64,000 nt of DNA from Flectonema sp. DT1601 (lineage: Eukaryota; Euglenozoa; Diplonemea; Diplonemida; Diplonemidae): assembly GCA_964019425.1 (NCBI GenBank), contig OZ025784.1, positions 1 through 64,000 of the forward strand, given 5' to 3'. Made by a program: the position numbers and the translations under genes. Below are positions 31,001 through 43,173 of this stretch, piece after piece (position 1 is the stretch's first letter; each line of letters opens with the position of its first letter). A model generated the notes under the pieces. That model was not told the origin of the DNA, did no database searches, and saw only the letters and a program-made list of their open reading frames with translations.

Positions 31001-34000
31001 GTGATCCCAGAACCTGTTGCGTGAAACGTAATTATAAGTTGCTCTACTACACCTGCTGAAGGTGCTGTTCCTTCAAGATAGAGTCCTGAGAATAAAGCAA
31101 TTGATGAATTCATTCTGACAGAGATAATCGAAGTTGTCGCGGAAACTGATTTCAATACAAAGACGTTGCCGCTTACAGTGCGGACATCTTTAATTGTGTC
31201 TGTGAAGACCCACCACTTTGCGTATATAATTGGTTTTGATGTGCTAACGGCATTCGCTACTATTTCCACATCAAATGTGTCGGACGAATTTTCAAAAAAA
31301 TTAACAATTTTTGGAGAGCCGGTACTCGGAGAGCACTTCAACTCAACTGCTTCATATTTCCAGGTCAACACCGAACTTTGAGAATCTGAAGATCGAAACG
31401 ATTCCGGACCTGCACCCCACGTTGAATGAAACGTAAATTGACATCCATAACAAGGTTTGTTGGGTCTCATAATCCATCTTGCTCCCCACTTGTCACCATC
31501 AAGTATTTGTGAAGGATACTTAAATACGCTGCAGTCGTTTCCATTCGATGATATGAAAGCACATTTAGGAGACCCATCAGCTAATAATTGTAACATGTCT
31601 CTGTTGGTTGCTCCGTCATTGGACAGTCCGGGTTCGTAAATGAGAGCGAAGAATTCACCAAAGTGATACTCATCTCTCACAAAGATACTGCCGACATGTG
31701 TTCCAGGTTCCACCGTTACAATAATCCCTTCTCTTATAACAGAAATCTTTTTATCAAAAGAAGTCGTCAGAGTCGACGCTGGTATCCTTACTGGTGATAC
31801 AACGTAACCTTTTACATCACTAACAGCAGTCGAAGTATGCGACAGTTTGAACAGTAATTTGCATCCTCCAGTAAACCGACTACACTTGTTATCAGCAACG
31901 TAAACTCTAAAGTTAATAAATAACGAAACACCATCTTCATGAAGAGAACTGTTCACAAGTGTCGACAGGGATGCTACAGATGTCGAGTATACATCAGTCA
32001 GAGGAACACCGAGTACTTTTGATAAAGTATCAGTTTCATCAACTAAAGCAGTTACTGACCATCCAATCAACGACGACTGATGAAGTGGTATTTGAATACC
32101 ATTTGAGTTGAATAAATGAAACCTAACCTTGTAAGGAATCAAACAATCGATATACGATCCCTCTACTGCCTTGATTGAGTTCATCTCTTGTACTGAACTT
32201 TTAATAAATCCAGGGGACGGTACCCTCTCACCAGCCATCTCCAACTTAACATCAAGAGGCATCACCGAAACAAATCGAACCTCAGCGGGTAGTAGTCTCT
32301 TAATTTGAATAATAAATCGAGTCCATGAGTCTCCATATGTCACATTTAAAAAAATAAAACCAGATATTTCAGAAACCAAAAGGTGAGGTGTAAATGAAAA
32401 GGTAAAAACCCCTTCGTGGTTCCAAGAAACAGATTTTGGAAGAGGTTCAAGAGACCTTCCGACTAAAATATCGACTTCACTAGGAATCGAACTTGTTTGA
32501 TAATCGAAGTACGAGTACGACAACGAAATAGTTCCGTTTGGAGCCAACTCCGGTGCTTTCCGAAATGCTTGAAAAGCAATCGAACAGAGCTGACCGCCAA
32601 AACAAGTTTTCATAAAACACTCCGCGTTAGTGTCCCCGCAGTTATTTGTGTTCTTCGGAGAAATAAACTTCTCCGACATAGTAGTGACCGAGTCAATAGA
32701 AATAAAGTAAACAGATCTCTCTTGAATATTAATCCAATATGACGACGAAAGCAGAGAATTGCTGTCGGCAGAGAATCGAACTCCGCAACCAAAGTCATTG
32801 TTCGGACAAACAGATCGATACTGGAGTCTCATTACTAAGAAACCATTTATCATAACTTGACGTAGTCCGTTAGTCGGCCAACCATAGTTGGCAGAGTGAG
32901 TACCGCTGCAGGTACCGAGTCCAATGACTTTAAATGGAACACCGATTTCGGTATCCGGACCGTACCAAAGACTACATTGTAATCCACTCATAGTAGTAGC
33001 AGAAGCACATCTCTGAACATCAACAACATGAGATCCGAAAGGTACGATAACTCCTCCTGTAGTCGCAACACGTATTGTGTATGTGACGGTACTACCGCTA
33101 GACAGGAGTGGTGTTCTCGAGACTTTCTGTGATAGCGGACTTGTGATATTTATTATCGGAATCGACATCACCGAATACCGAGTCGAGATGTCCGTCAGAT
33201 TCGTGAATTCCGTGAACTGCAGTTCCGAATCGAACGACACGTCTGTTGAGACAGAGAGCATTGCTGCTTGACCAGAAGACTTTGATCTCCAGTACCCACT
33301 ACCACCTCCGTTTTGTAATGGTCCATTGTTATGTAATTGATAAACAATTCCTTGTTTTGAAACTCGTTTTGATCCGAATGTGGAATCAAAGAAAGCTGGT
33401 GTTGCTTCACCAGCTTTGTAGACGCAGATTTTAAACCTCTCCGACAATCCAGAATACACAGGAGGTAGAGTGAATGAATTCAGTAACGTATTCCACACCA
33501 TTGATGTTGTGTTTGAGACTCTCAGTAATTGAAACCAATCAGAAGGAGACGATCTATCAGCTGGAGATGAACACATTTCAGAACCATTCACAACAGTTAT
33601 CAGATCAGTAGTAAACCCGCCTGAGTTTTGATCAAAGCAGGCAATCCCTCCTCCTATTTCCTGATTAAATGAACACCAAGACGCCAACGATGTCTCAGTC
33701 CCACTCTGACTATCTTCAGTCGTGACTCGCATATCCAAAGCTGAAATATTAGTGCCGGCAGAGTCTGCTTCAAATTCTAAGAAGGAAGGATGAGAATAAA
33801 GAAAAGAATGTCCGCCTTCTGATGGTATCCACATCCAAGGCTGTTCTACAAGTAAAGAACTGTGTGATATTCGATAACAAACTTTATACTGTCCTGGTGA
33901 TAACGGAATGTGAAATGATGCGAATATCTTTGTATCAGACCCAGACTGGCTAGACAATGATGGACACACAGCGGTCGATCTACTTGTTGAGCTTAGAGAG

Positions 34001-37000
34001 CAGTCAGAGAAATGATTGGTGGCGGAGTCCACAGCAGGTCCAGAGCAATCACCGTCTTCCAACGTCTCCCAAGAGTCTACTTGTCCCCATGTCGTGCTCT
34101 CTGATTCAGGAAGTCTGTGTGAAGGTTGTTTAACCAAAACTAGTTTAAAATCATTCGAACTCGTCACAACATCAGACGATGAGTAAGAATTAAACCAAAA
34201 CCCAACAACTCGATCCACTGCCCCAGAACTACTCGGATTTGATACAAATTGAGTAGCTGCTCCTCCAAGAGCGACAGTCGTACTGTCAACTCCGTTGTAA
34301 AGTGAAAAGTGTGGTGACAGATGTTGATCGAGTGACCAACTTTTAATTAAAGCAACAGATGTGAAGAATGAAGGAAGCAACGTAGTTGGGTTTCTAACAA
34401 CAAACTGATTTGGAATTTGAGATCCCTGAGAGACTTCTACCCAACGGGGGTGTTGATCAACAAAACTGAAGACGGACTTGACACAAACTCGATACTCAAC
34501 TCCGACATCATTAGATGTCTGTGGAAGTGTTGTTTTTATGATCGCCACATCTGTGGGTCCATTAGCAGGTCCAAGATCAATGATTCCAAATCTCGAATTG
34601 TCATGTTCGAGTCCGACATGAAGCGACTTTCCTCCGTAAAACGCCACATATCGATCACCAGAACTACAAACATCTCTGATGCTAATAATCTTCACAGCGT
34701 CTTTACCATTATCAGTATCAAAAGTTTCACTATTAGAAGAAGGATCACAAATTCCTGATTGCGATTGCTGAGTACATTTAATAAAACTGATTACTGATAA
34801 GGCACTGTTAGTCGGTTGATTACCAGCGGTAACGAACCATCTGACACCATTATCAACAATGGAATAGCTACCAGGATTCCACCACGACATTGTTGAGTTT
34901 GTTACGTTGAATGATGATTGGTGTTGGATTTGAACACAGAGATGGTACTCACCAAAATCCAACGGAACTTTCAAAAAGAAATAAGCATTCTCAATACTCT
35001 CACTTTCAAATCTCAACTCCGATGTTGCTGAAGCGATACCGAAAGCGGTACCAAGACAGTTGTTGTTTTCCAATTTCGGATTCGATTTTATGAGTTTTGC
35101 TCTAAATGAATTAACTAACGGAGTACCTATCGTGCTGTTTAATAAACCTTCAGGTATCGATAATTGAAATCTAATCATCTCACCTCCCACTAAGACACTC
35201 CCAGGGGATGGCGTTACAGTTATCGTCACAGCGGGTGTGACTTCCCAGTGTCGTAGAATCATCCAATTAGAGTAACCAGTTTGCTTGTAACATATTTTAT
35301 AATAATTCCCACTAAGGTCCTCAGAGTTATATTCCGGAAGCCTGACGACTGCAGCGACAGAATGGTGATTCCAATAACTGAAGTCTCCAGGAACGATGTC
35401 ATCAAATATGTGAGAAACTTGTCGAAGGTGAGAAGTCAGTTCAGTTGTATCAGCTGCTCCCCAACAGCCGCTTCCTTTGCAGAGTTTCTTTATTGGTTCT
35501 GCTTCTGTGCACGCCGTCTGTTGATAAAAATTATAAAGACCACTGCTATCAAGATTTCCATAACCTTCTGTTGGACAATAAAGAGATAAATAAGTATCAG
35601 CCAATAAAGGATTCCAATTAGAAGGATTTATATCACAATTTGATGACACCAACACCAGTCGCAGAACATCACCTGAATTGTCGCAACCACCAGAACAAGA
35701 GAGTCGTGGAGCAGTTGATAACTCTGACTGAATATCAGTTATTAGAAATAACGTTTCTATTCCTGATCTCGATTCAACAACAGACAGGGTTGGTGTTGCT
35801 GATGAAGTTGTGGACATGACTGATGGCTGAGTCCATTGGTCTCTAGATAAGTAACCTCCGCTAGGCATTGGATTATCAACATCGTTGATAGCGACACGAC
35901 CCCCCCAGGGTGATACTTCTCTCCAATTCCAACCACTCAGTCTAAAACAAATTCGATAATTCGCAACTTCAAAAGGAAGCTGAACATAAAACGCAACGCT
36001 GTTGGCAGTCGCGATGTCTGAGGAAGAACCATCGCAGCCAGTTCCGTGTTTTGATGAATCCGCGTTGTTACATTCGACCATCCCGCCATCTCTGTTTTCA
36101 GAAGCAGACACTTCTGTTTTAAATAAAGGATAGTCACAAGGACTATTAATAGGAACTATTCTCAGTACACTTCCCTTAGTCATCATCACATTGTCTCCTT
36201 CATTCCAACTTCTCACGTGGTTCCATGGCCTCGAATCTAATGTCGCAAGAGTCTGATTTTCTACTGAAATAATAATCGGACCCCAAGTACCTGCTCTCGT
36301 GTCATTAATATACCAACTGACTTCAGGAGGATATGTGAGAGTCTGTTCTCCCCACTTCTGTGGAACCAACATTGTTGAGTACTCACTCAGAGTCGCTGGA
36401 AGATAAATCTCATTCAGGTGAAGCCATTTGGTTGGTGTAGAACCAACTTTTGAATAATGAAATGGAAGTACTCTCATCCCAGTGTGTTGAATGCAGTTAG
36501 AACCTGATGTACAAGTTCTTCGATAACAAACATTCCACTGAGAGTATGAAGTACTCGGAACATAAAGTGATGAATAAGTTAACAACTGAGAATGAGAAGA
36601 GTGATTACCATCTCCAACAGTCGGGTCTCCCATCAGATCTCGAGAAGCCATTCCATGAAGAGCTCCGCGATCGATATATCCAAAAGTGATATCAGATTCT
36701 CGATACCAACAACCAACTGAAGGAGAGGATCCGAAAGGAACACTTTGATCTCTTCCCGAAGACGTCGATTCAGTGAAATGTGTGCTCGCAACGAGTCGGA
36801 AATAATCACCTCCTTGAGGAGACCAATAGTTAGCTCGTCTGTGTTGTCTTACAAGTGGAACAGCTGTTGAGGTGATCGGATCTTCCATTTCACTCTCAGA
36901 AGTAATAGTGCTGAGTTTCCCTCCACCAGAGTCATCGAAAATGATTTCCCCCCAAGTGCCTGGTGTCAGGTCGACCATTGACCAACCAACCTCCTCAGCG

Positions 37001-38381
37001 ATCATCGTGAAATGTGAATTACCACTACCAGACACGCAGTCTGCAGTACAGGAGTATAACTTTCTCCAAACTGGTATTTGGTCGATTCCTGTTCTGTTTT
37101 CTTCTTTCAGAAGTATTCGTTCTTCTCTCGAAGAGAAGCAAATTTCGAACTTGTTCCCAACAGTCTTCGGTAGTCTGACATATGCATACGAGTGTTTTGT
37201 TGAAGATCCAGAAGTTGGTAAAACAGTTAAATTAAAACTGTTGACGTTGTTATAAAGACCCCAACTACTCCAACTATCAACAAGAGGATTACCGTACTGG
37301 GTTCCAAAGATTCCCATCCCACCTGATGTTGATCCTTCGATTAATCCAATGCTACCATCTGAACTCCAGGTTCCGTTGTTTTCGATAAACGAGCTTCCGA
37401 GATACGATTTTAACGGAGATTGAAATTCATAAGTACACGGATTACCTTTCGGTACGATCTTCAAAGAGTCACCAGATCCGCACTCCATCAGTGAATTTGT
37501 ATCAGAACTTCCACAAGACGAGGGAGAGTAAGTGAAATTCCAATGTTCTTCCAAACTCAATAGTTGTATGATGGCATACTGACCAACAGATGGTTCTGGA
37601 ATGTTATACCAGGCGTTGGAAGGTTTCGAAGTAAAAATAAAAACATCACCGACCTGGAATAGCGTCCAGTCAGGAATCTGAGTATCCCAAAAAGGATCGT
37701 CAGCCAAATCTGCTTTGAAACAAATAACGAAAGGTGTTGAAGAAGAGGGAGCATCGATAGTGATATGAGCAGCATCGACGTGAGTTTGATTTGTTTCTGT
37801 TTCGAGAGACAAACCGAAACCATTTCTGGTTTGTAGAGGAGAACTACTTGAGAGGTATTGATTACAATTATCACCACCAGATGAAGCAGACCACTCAAAT
37901 ACTTTCACAGCAACTGACGAGTCATCGCTGGTGTTGAAGTAGTTGGAGGCAGTTCCGTCTGTCGGTGAAATTGTTTTTATTTGAATTCTAACTTCCTGAC
38001 CCTCAACAAAACTATTCGATGAAATATCCATCGAAAAGTTATATCGTCGAAGAGTATTAGAAACTGACATCGAAGAACTAATTGTTGGCAACGACATCGA
38101 CATCGTCATACTCGAAGACGACGTCGGAAGCGACACCGTACGAGATTGTGTTATCGAAAGAGAACTTATCGACTTCGACTCAGAAAACGAACCACTTTCA
38201 GAACCCGACAAAGAATCAGAATAAGAAACAGATTTTGAATTAGAAATTGTTTTTGTTGGTAAAGACAACGATTCCGTAACTGTGTCTGACAAGCTTCCCG
38301 ACTCAGTCAGGGTCACTGTCGCCGTCCCAACACCTCCAACAGCAATTGTCATTAGACACATTCCAATTACAGTTTTCAATA

Positions 38382-38385
<4 letters not shown>
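25049..38385 (-). CDS. Giant secreted or GPI-type surface protein (about 4425 aa)
   Basis: Two exons (25392-38385 and 25049-25332) join across a 59-nt intron to give 4425 aa. A signal peptide (residues 1-22, MVLKTVIGMCLMTIAVGGVG) is followed by a Ser/Thr-rich stretch to about 110. Residues about 170-1650 contain at least nine copies of a module ending in a YxICY-like motif (YKICYKQTGYSNW, YRICFRLSGWNW, YKVCYRISHSS), spaced roughly 150-200 aa apart. The second half has other beta-rich modules with CxxC pairs (PCYGCQF, PCEGCRI, CSKCSIW, CFKCLLR, DCFNCEV). A Thr/Pro/Ser stalk and a C-terminal hydrophobic stretch (NLFVLLSTLFVVILQL) with no cytoplasmic tail fit a GPI signal. Many NxS/T sites are present. 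I do not recognise the family; an adhesion or prey-contact role is a guess. The start codon follows 29 A residues. Confidence 0.85.
25333..25391 (-). other. cis intron (59 nt) of the giant surface gene
   Basis: Donor GTGTGTATTT and acceptor ACCAAACAG. Removing it changes the C-terminus from a basic out-of-frame tail to a Thr/Pro-rich stalk plus a hydrophobic anchor, and keeps the frame (phase 1). Confidence 0.85.
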
Positions 38386-38415
<30 letters not shown>

Positions 38416-38544
38416 TTATTTTTATTACCCAACCTGGTAATTATTAATTAAAGAAGAGTAGCAAACCAAAAAAAAAACAAAAAACAACCCATTCGAAGGA
38501 TTTAGAATAACTGTAAAGTTTAAAATCGATGTAAATGAAATTTG

Positions 38545-41500
38545 TCAGGTTAGCTTTGGCAACAAACTAACCGCCACGGCTGAACTACACTTCGCAGAAT
38601 TGATAGTTTTACGTCGGATTTTAATGACTGATGCTGCAGTGTTGCCGGCACCACCAGCACTGTAAGGGTTCCAATGCTTGCGAAGACCAACAGCTTCACG
38701 CATGCAGTCTTTGAGTCGTTTGTCTGTCTGAAGAGCTGCCAATCCAGGAAACCATTGCGGGATATCAATATTATCTCGAGGTGATAGCGTACTGACTACT
38801 AAGAAACTGGATGGATCGATGTAGTTGTAGTTGTGGTCAGGATTCTCAAAATTACTACCAAAACCTGATCTTATCGTCGACATCGTTGCGAAGACGGGTT
38901 CTCGAGTGACAGTTCGACTCCTAGGCAGCTGTTTTCTTTGTGATTCCCGACTCTCAGTTATCATTTCTTTATAAAACGCCGTCCAATATTTAAAGTTGCT
39001 AATCCTTATGCTGATCAACTCATTTTGAAAGAACGTCTGCTGCAGACTTGTGAGAGGTCGCTTTTCACTATTCTGACGACACAACTTCAACAACAGTCGT
39101 CTGTAAGATCTGAGAACCTCTTCAGTATGAGATATGTGAAGTTTGTTTTTAGGATTCGTCACCAAATTCTCTTTCAACTTACGAACATAAAGATTTTTTG
39201 AAATAATCAAAAAGTGAATACGACATTTGATTAGTGCTCTACTACCCTGAATCACATTTACCAACTCTTTGATTGCTCGTAGACAACATCCTTCTTTAGA
39301 CAGCAATAAAGCTCTTTGATACTGGGCTCCCCCTTCCAGCTTCAGTTCAATTCCGACTGCGGTCATTAATTCTGATAACCGCTGCGGTAATGTAGCAAAA
39401 TTAGCAGCTCTCATTGACTTTTTAAGTGCGGTGTATATTCGTATTTTGTAATAAAACTTTACTAAGATTGGATTCCATGATGAAATGAAACAACTCCCAA
39501 ACAGACAATGAGAATGAACACGACGGCTATTTGTCGTCGTTAGTATCGGTTCGATGTTGTCATCGAGTTTGATAGTTTCAAGTTGAAGTTTCTGTTCGAC
39601 TGTTGTGGGAACTTCTGTTGGAGTGATTTTAATAATATTTTGATGTTTATCATCAGCTGGTAACGTGGTGATGTTGTCTGGTTTGGTGTGATGGATAATT
39701 TCATTTTGTATGACAGGAATTGGTTTCTGAACATCGTCAACTTTAACTGATTTCAGAGTCGTAGAAGTCTGTACTGCCACTTCAACAAACAGAACCGGTT
39801 GTTGTCTCACAGGATGATTAGATTCATTTCTCTCTGGTGTTGGATTATCAAATGTTGAACTGAGATTTGAAGTTTTTGTCGTCAGAACATCAGAACTGGT
39901 TGAGCACTCTAATTGTTGGACGACTTCTCTTTTAATTGATTTGCTTTCGATTCTTGCCAGTCTGAGTAAATTCTTTAGTTTTGCTACCTCCTCTTGGAGT
40001 ACAGCTGAGTTCTTCATGAACACTTCCCTCTCACCATCCCACTTTACTGTGTAACTGGCTAGTCGAAGTTCAGATCCTTCTCTTAGTTTCTTTATCGCAT
40101 TGGAGGTTTCCTTTTCGAAGGTTTTCAATTCGTTCGCAGCTTTGATCGAGTTCATTACTTTTTTCCTCAGCTCACTTTCTAAGTTCTCAATCGTAGTGTG
40201 GAGTTTAATGACCTGTTTTTTTATTTTAATGAAAAAATGATTTAAAAAAGACCTCATCTAATTGAGTAACAACATACTTGTGTTTGAAGGTCTGAATTAG
40301 AAGCATTTTGAACCTGCTGAACGTAAGACTTCATTCGTTGTCTCTCAGATTCGATTAGTTTGTCGGCCTCTTCTTGAATTCTCGCGATTTCGATATTACA
40401 TTCCTCACTCAAAGCATCCATCTGTTGTTGATGTTGATTGATACTAATTGTTGGTACTGAAGGAATGTTACTCTTCGGAATAATTTGATTAAAGCTGCTG
40501 CTTAAGAAGGGATCTCCTGAATCTTCGATGCTGGTGCTGCTGATAAGTTGATTAGCTGAACTGCTGCCGAGTACTCCGAGTGACGATTTATTAAATTCAA
40601 TTTGAGAAGTGTCATTTCCATTAGTGTTAGTCAGAGAGACCTCTAATATCAGTCGATTGTGTTCGAGTTGGAGAGCGTTGTGTTTGGTTTCAGATGCTGA
40701 GAGTTGTTCTCTGAGGTTGTTTATCATCTTCTCAAAGTGATCATTTTTATCATTCACAAGAGTTAGTTGTGATAGTCGTTTTCGTTGAGCGTATCGAGGT
40801 GGGATTTCAAGACCGTTCACATGAAACTGTTCGAGAAGATAAGAAATATCACATTCTTGTGTTTCCACTGTTTCACGAAGTTCATTCATCATGTCGTTGT
40901 GAAAGTTTTGAATTTGTTTCATTTCAAGTTTGTGAACATCATTAAGTTCCTGTCGTAGTTCATGGATTCCTTCGTACTTCGATTGTTGAACTTCTAAGTC
41001 GTGTTCCAGAGTCTCGGTTTGGTTGTCTTTGCGTTGGAGTTTTAAACTTATAATCCGAACTTCATTTTCCAATTCTTCAACTCTGGCGAAGGCGCTGTGA
41101 CCTGTCGACTGAGCTGCTTCACTGACCAGGTATTGCATTTCTCTTCTGGTGTTTTCTATTGTAATGTCAACTTGTCTTTGATTGTCTTGGATCTTGTTTT
41201 CCCAAAATCTCCGCTCGTTTTCGTTAATGTCTTTCAGTCGTTGGTTCTCATCGCGGAGTTGCTTTTCAGTCATTTTAGCATCCTGACGAGCGTTGGTCAG
41301 ATCCTTTCGAGTGACTTCAAATGTGAGAATCAAATTATTAATTTTCTTTTGATAAGAAGATGCTTGTGACGTCAGAGAGTCGGATTTTACATCAAATGCG
41401 TGTGAGACCCGTCCTCCTAATCGGAAGGCTTCCTCAGCTATTTCAAAGACCTCCTGCTGGTCTCTCGTTAGTTGGATTACTGTCTCTCGTAGTCCGGGAG

Positions 41501-41813
41501 ATAAAAGATCTAAATCTGATAAGACGCAGGGTCTCTTCGCGACTGATAGCATCGAGTCGAGGACGTTCAGGAGGTCACCAGCGGGTGTGGCTAGCAAGTC
41601 ATTCTCATCTTTGAACGCTTCCATAAAACCATCTCCTCCTTCTCTGAAACTGTTATTAAATAACGTTGAGCTCTTTCTCTGAGCTTTGTCTTGAAGTGGT
41701 TCCATCTCTTCATTGTCAGCTACGGGAAACAGTTCAGTGTCGTCCTCATCAATTGCAACAGACTCTTCCATCGAACTCTTCTTGCGAGTGGAACGTCGTT
41801 TCTTCTTCAACAT
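38545..41813 (-). CDS. Coiled-coil protein, 1067 aa, unrecognised
   Basis: Two exons (40278-41813 and 38545-40212) are joined across a 65-nt intron in phase 0. The N-terminus is very basic (MLKKKRRSTRKKSS) and then acidic. Residues about 120-400 and 480-630 are coiled coil with long Glu/Gln/Lys/Arg heptads. A Thr/Pro-rich linker precedes a C-terminal helical region rich in Arg and aromatic residues (about 760-1067). No enzymatic motif is visible. Long coiled-coil proteins of this type are common in basal bodies and the flagellar cytoskeleton, but nothing here proves that. It lies 160 bp upstream of the giant surface gene on the same strand. Confidence 0.82.
40213..40277 (-). other. cis intron (65 nt) of the coiled-coil gene
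   Basis: Donor GTATGTTGTT and acceptor AAAAAACAG. It joins a frame ending in NSDLQTQ to one starting VIKLHTTIENLE and keeps the coiled coil continuous. Confidence 0.9.
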
Positions 41814-42625
41814 GCGATCGCATTGTTGTCATCACTGATTGGAATGTGTGTGTTTGTGGTTTAGACTTTCATTTTTTAGTACATCACACAAATAATATTC
41901 ACTTCCCATAATAAACGGCTGTCATGAAGGGAAAAAAAAAAAAAAAAAAAAATGAAATCTTCTTTTGTGACAAGGAACGCAAGAGAGAGCTCAACAACTT
42001 CTTCTTGTGAGAATGTACCACGCAGCGGATTGCTAGCATTATCAATCCAATTATTATATCGCCGTTAAAAAAAAAAAAAAAAATGACAAAGTCAAGGAAC
42101 AGAAGAAAAGCAGGTGCAAACAGAAAGAGGCTGACTATGCCAGTGAACGTTGTCTTTCTTTTCTAAAAAAAGAGATAGTGGGTTTTTATACAAATTTATG
42201 CAGGCAGTGGAGAACAACACAACACCGTTCATGGGTAGCGTTGTCGTCACATCTCGCTCAGTGAAACGGAACAATCTAATTGTCATTGATTCCATCAGAC
42301 TTTCCTTTTCTTTTGTTGTTTTTATTTTCCCTTGTTCCATTTTTTTTTTTTTTTTTTATATAAAAAAAGAATTTTTCGTTCTTAACTCTACCAAACATAA
42401 TATATACGCACGCAAAAATTAATACTTTCTCCTCTCTTCATAAAAAAAAAGGCTTCTGCAGGTTATTATCCTCCTCTTCCAAGAAGAAAAACAGATGCCG
42501 CTGTTAATACAAGTTGTCAGGTCAGGTAACTACCTGACTTATTTCGTAAGACGTTTGAAAGCTAATCAAACTGATGAATGATGTGCTTTAGTTTATTAGT
42601 CACCACCAGAAATAATCGGATTTAT
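41814..42625. other. Intergenic, no supported gene
   Basis: Contains A runs at about 41931-41951 and 42067-42082 and a T run near 42341-42357. It should carry the 3' UTR of the rhodanese-domain gene and the 5' region of the coiled-coil gene. No gene is seen. Confidence 0.55.
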
Positions 42626-43173
42626 TTATTCTGAAGTAGTCAAAGTCTCATCAGATCCGTAATTCTCTAACCACTTCTCGATACCTCCCAGGAGGATGCA
42701 AACCTGTGATTTTTGTGTTTGTGATGTCGTTTTGTGTTGTTGTGGAGTAGAGTAAAGAGACACACCTGGGGAATTGAAATCGTCGCCTTAGAAGCAGTCT
42801 GCAAAAGGTACTGAGCCGCAGACTGTGAAAGACCGTCAGCTTGCGCAGAGTACAAAATAATAAGTTTTTTCTCTACCCAGTTTGCTACGTGAGATGGGAA
42901 CTCCGCTGGTGGAATTCTCGCTGCAACTTTAATCGCTCGTCCGCCTTCTGGTCTGCAATCGACGACAACGATGTCATCACTAGAGCTGAGCATTGAATGC
43001 AAGTTGTTGGCTGAGATGGTTTCGATCGTATTCGAGTCTTCTTTCTTCTTTAACCAATCCACAACAAATGTTTGTGGATTCTCTGGTCTCGCTTCAATTA
43101 TCTCCTTCGCCAGGTCATTCAACATCATATGGATGCTGTGCTTGCGGAGGTATTCTTTATCATCTTCATGCAT
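42626..43173 (-). CDS. RIIa/DPY30-like docking domain plus rhodanese-like domain
   Basis: Two exons (42766-43173 and 42626-42703) are joined across a 62-nt intron and give about 161 aa. The start is the ATG of MHEDDKEYLRKH. Residues about 5-50 match the RIIa/DPY30 dimerisation-docking pattern (YL..H.I..ML..L...I....PENPQTFV..WL). Residues about 60-155 form a rhodanese domain (IVVVDCRPEGG, then AARIPPAEF, then ILYSAQ, and after the intron VCILLGGIEKW). The usual active-site cysteine position carries Ser-Ala (LYSAQADG), so sulfur-transferase or phosphatase activity is unlikely. RIIa domains bind amphipathic helices of anchoring proteins and are common in flagellar complexes, so this is probably a structural or docking protein. 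An upstream exon cannot be excluded. Confidence 0.78.
42704..42765 (-). other. cis intron (62 nt) of the rhodanese-domain gene
   Basis: Donor GTGTGTCTCT and acceptor AAATCACAG, phase 0. Splicing restores the rhodanese C-terminal signature VCILLGGIEKW; without it the frame runs into basic nonsense. Confidence 0.92.
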
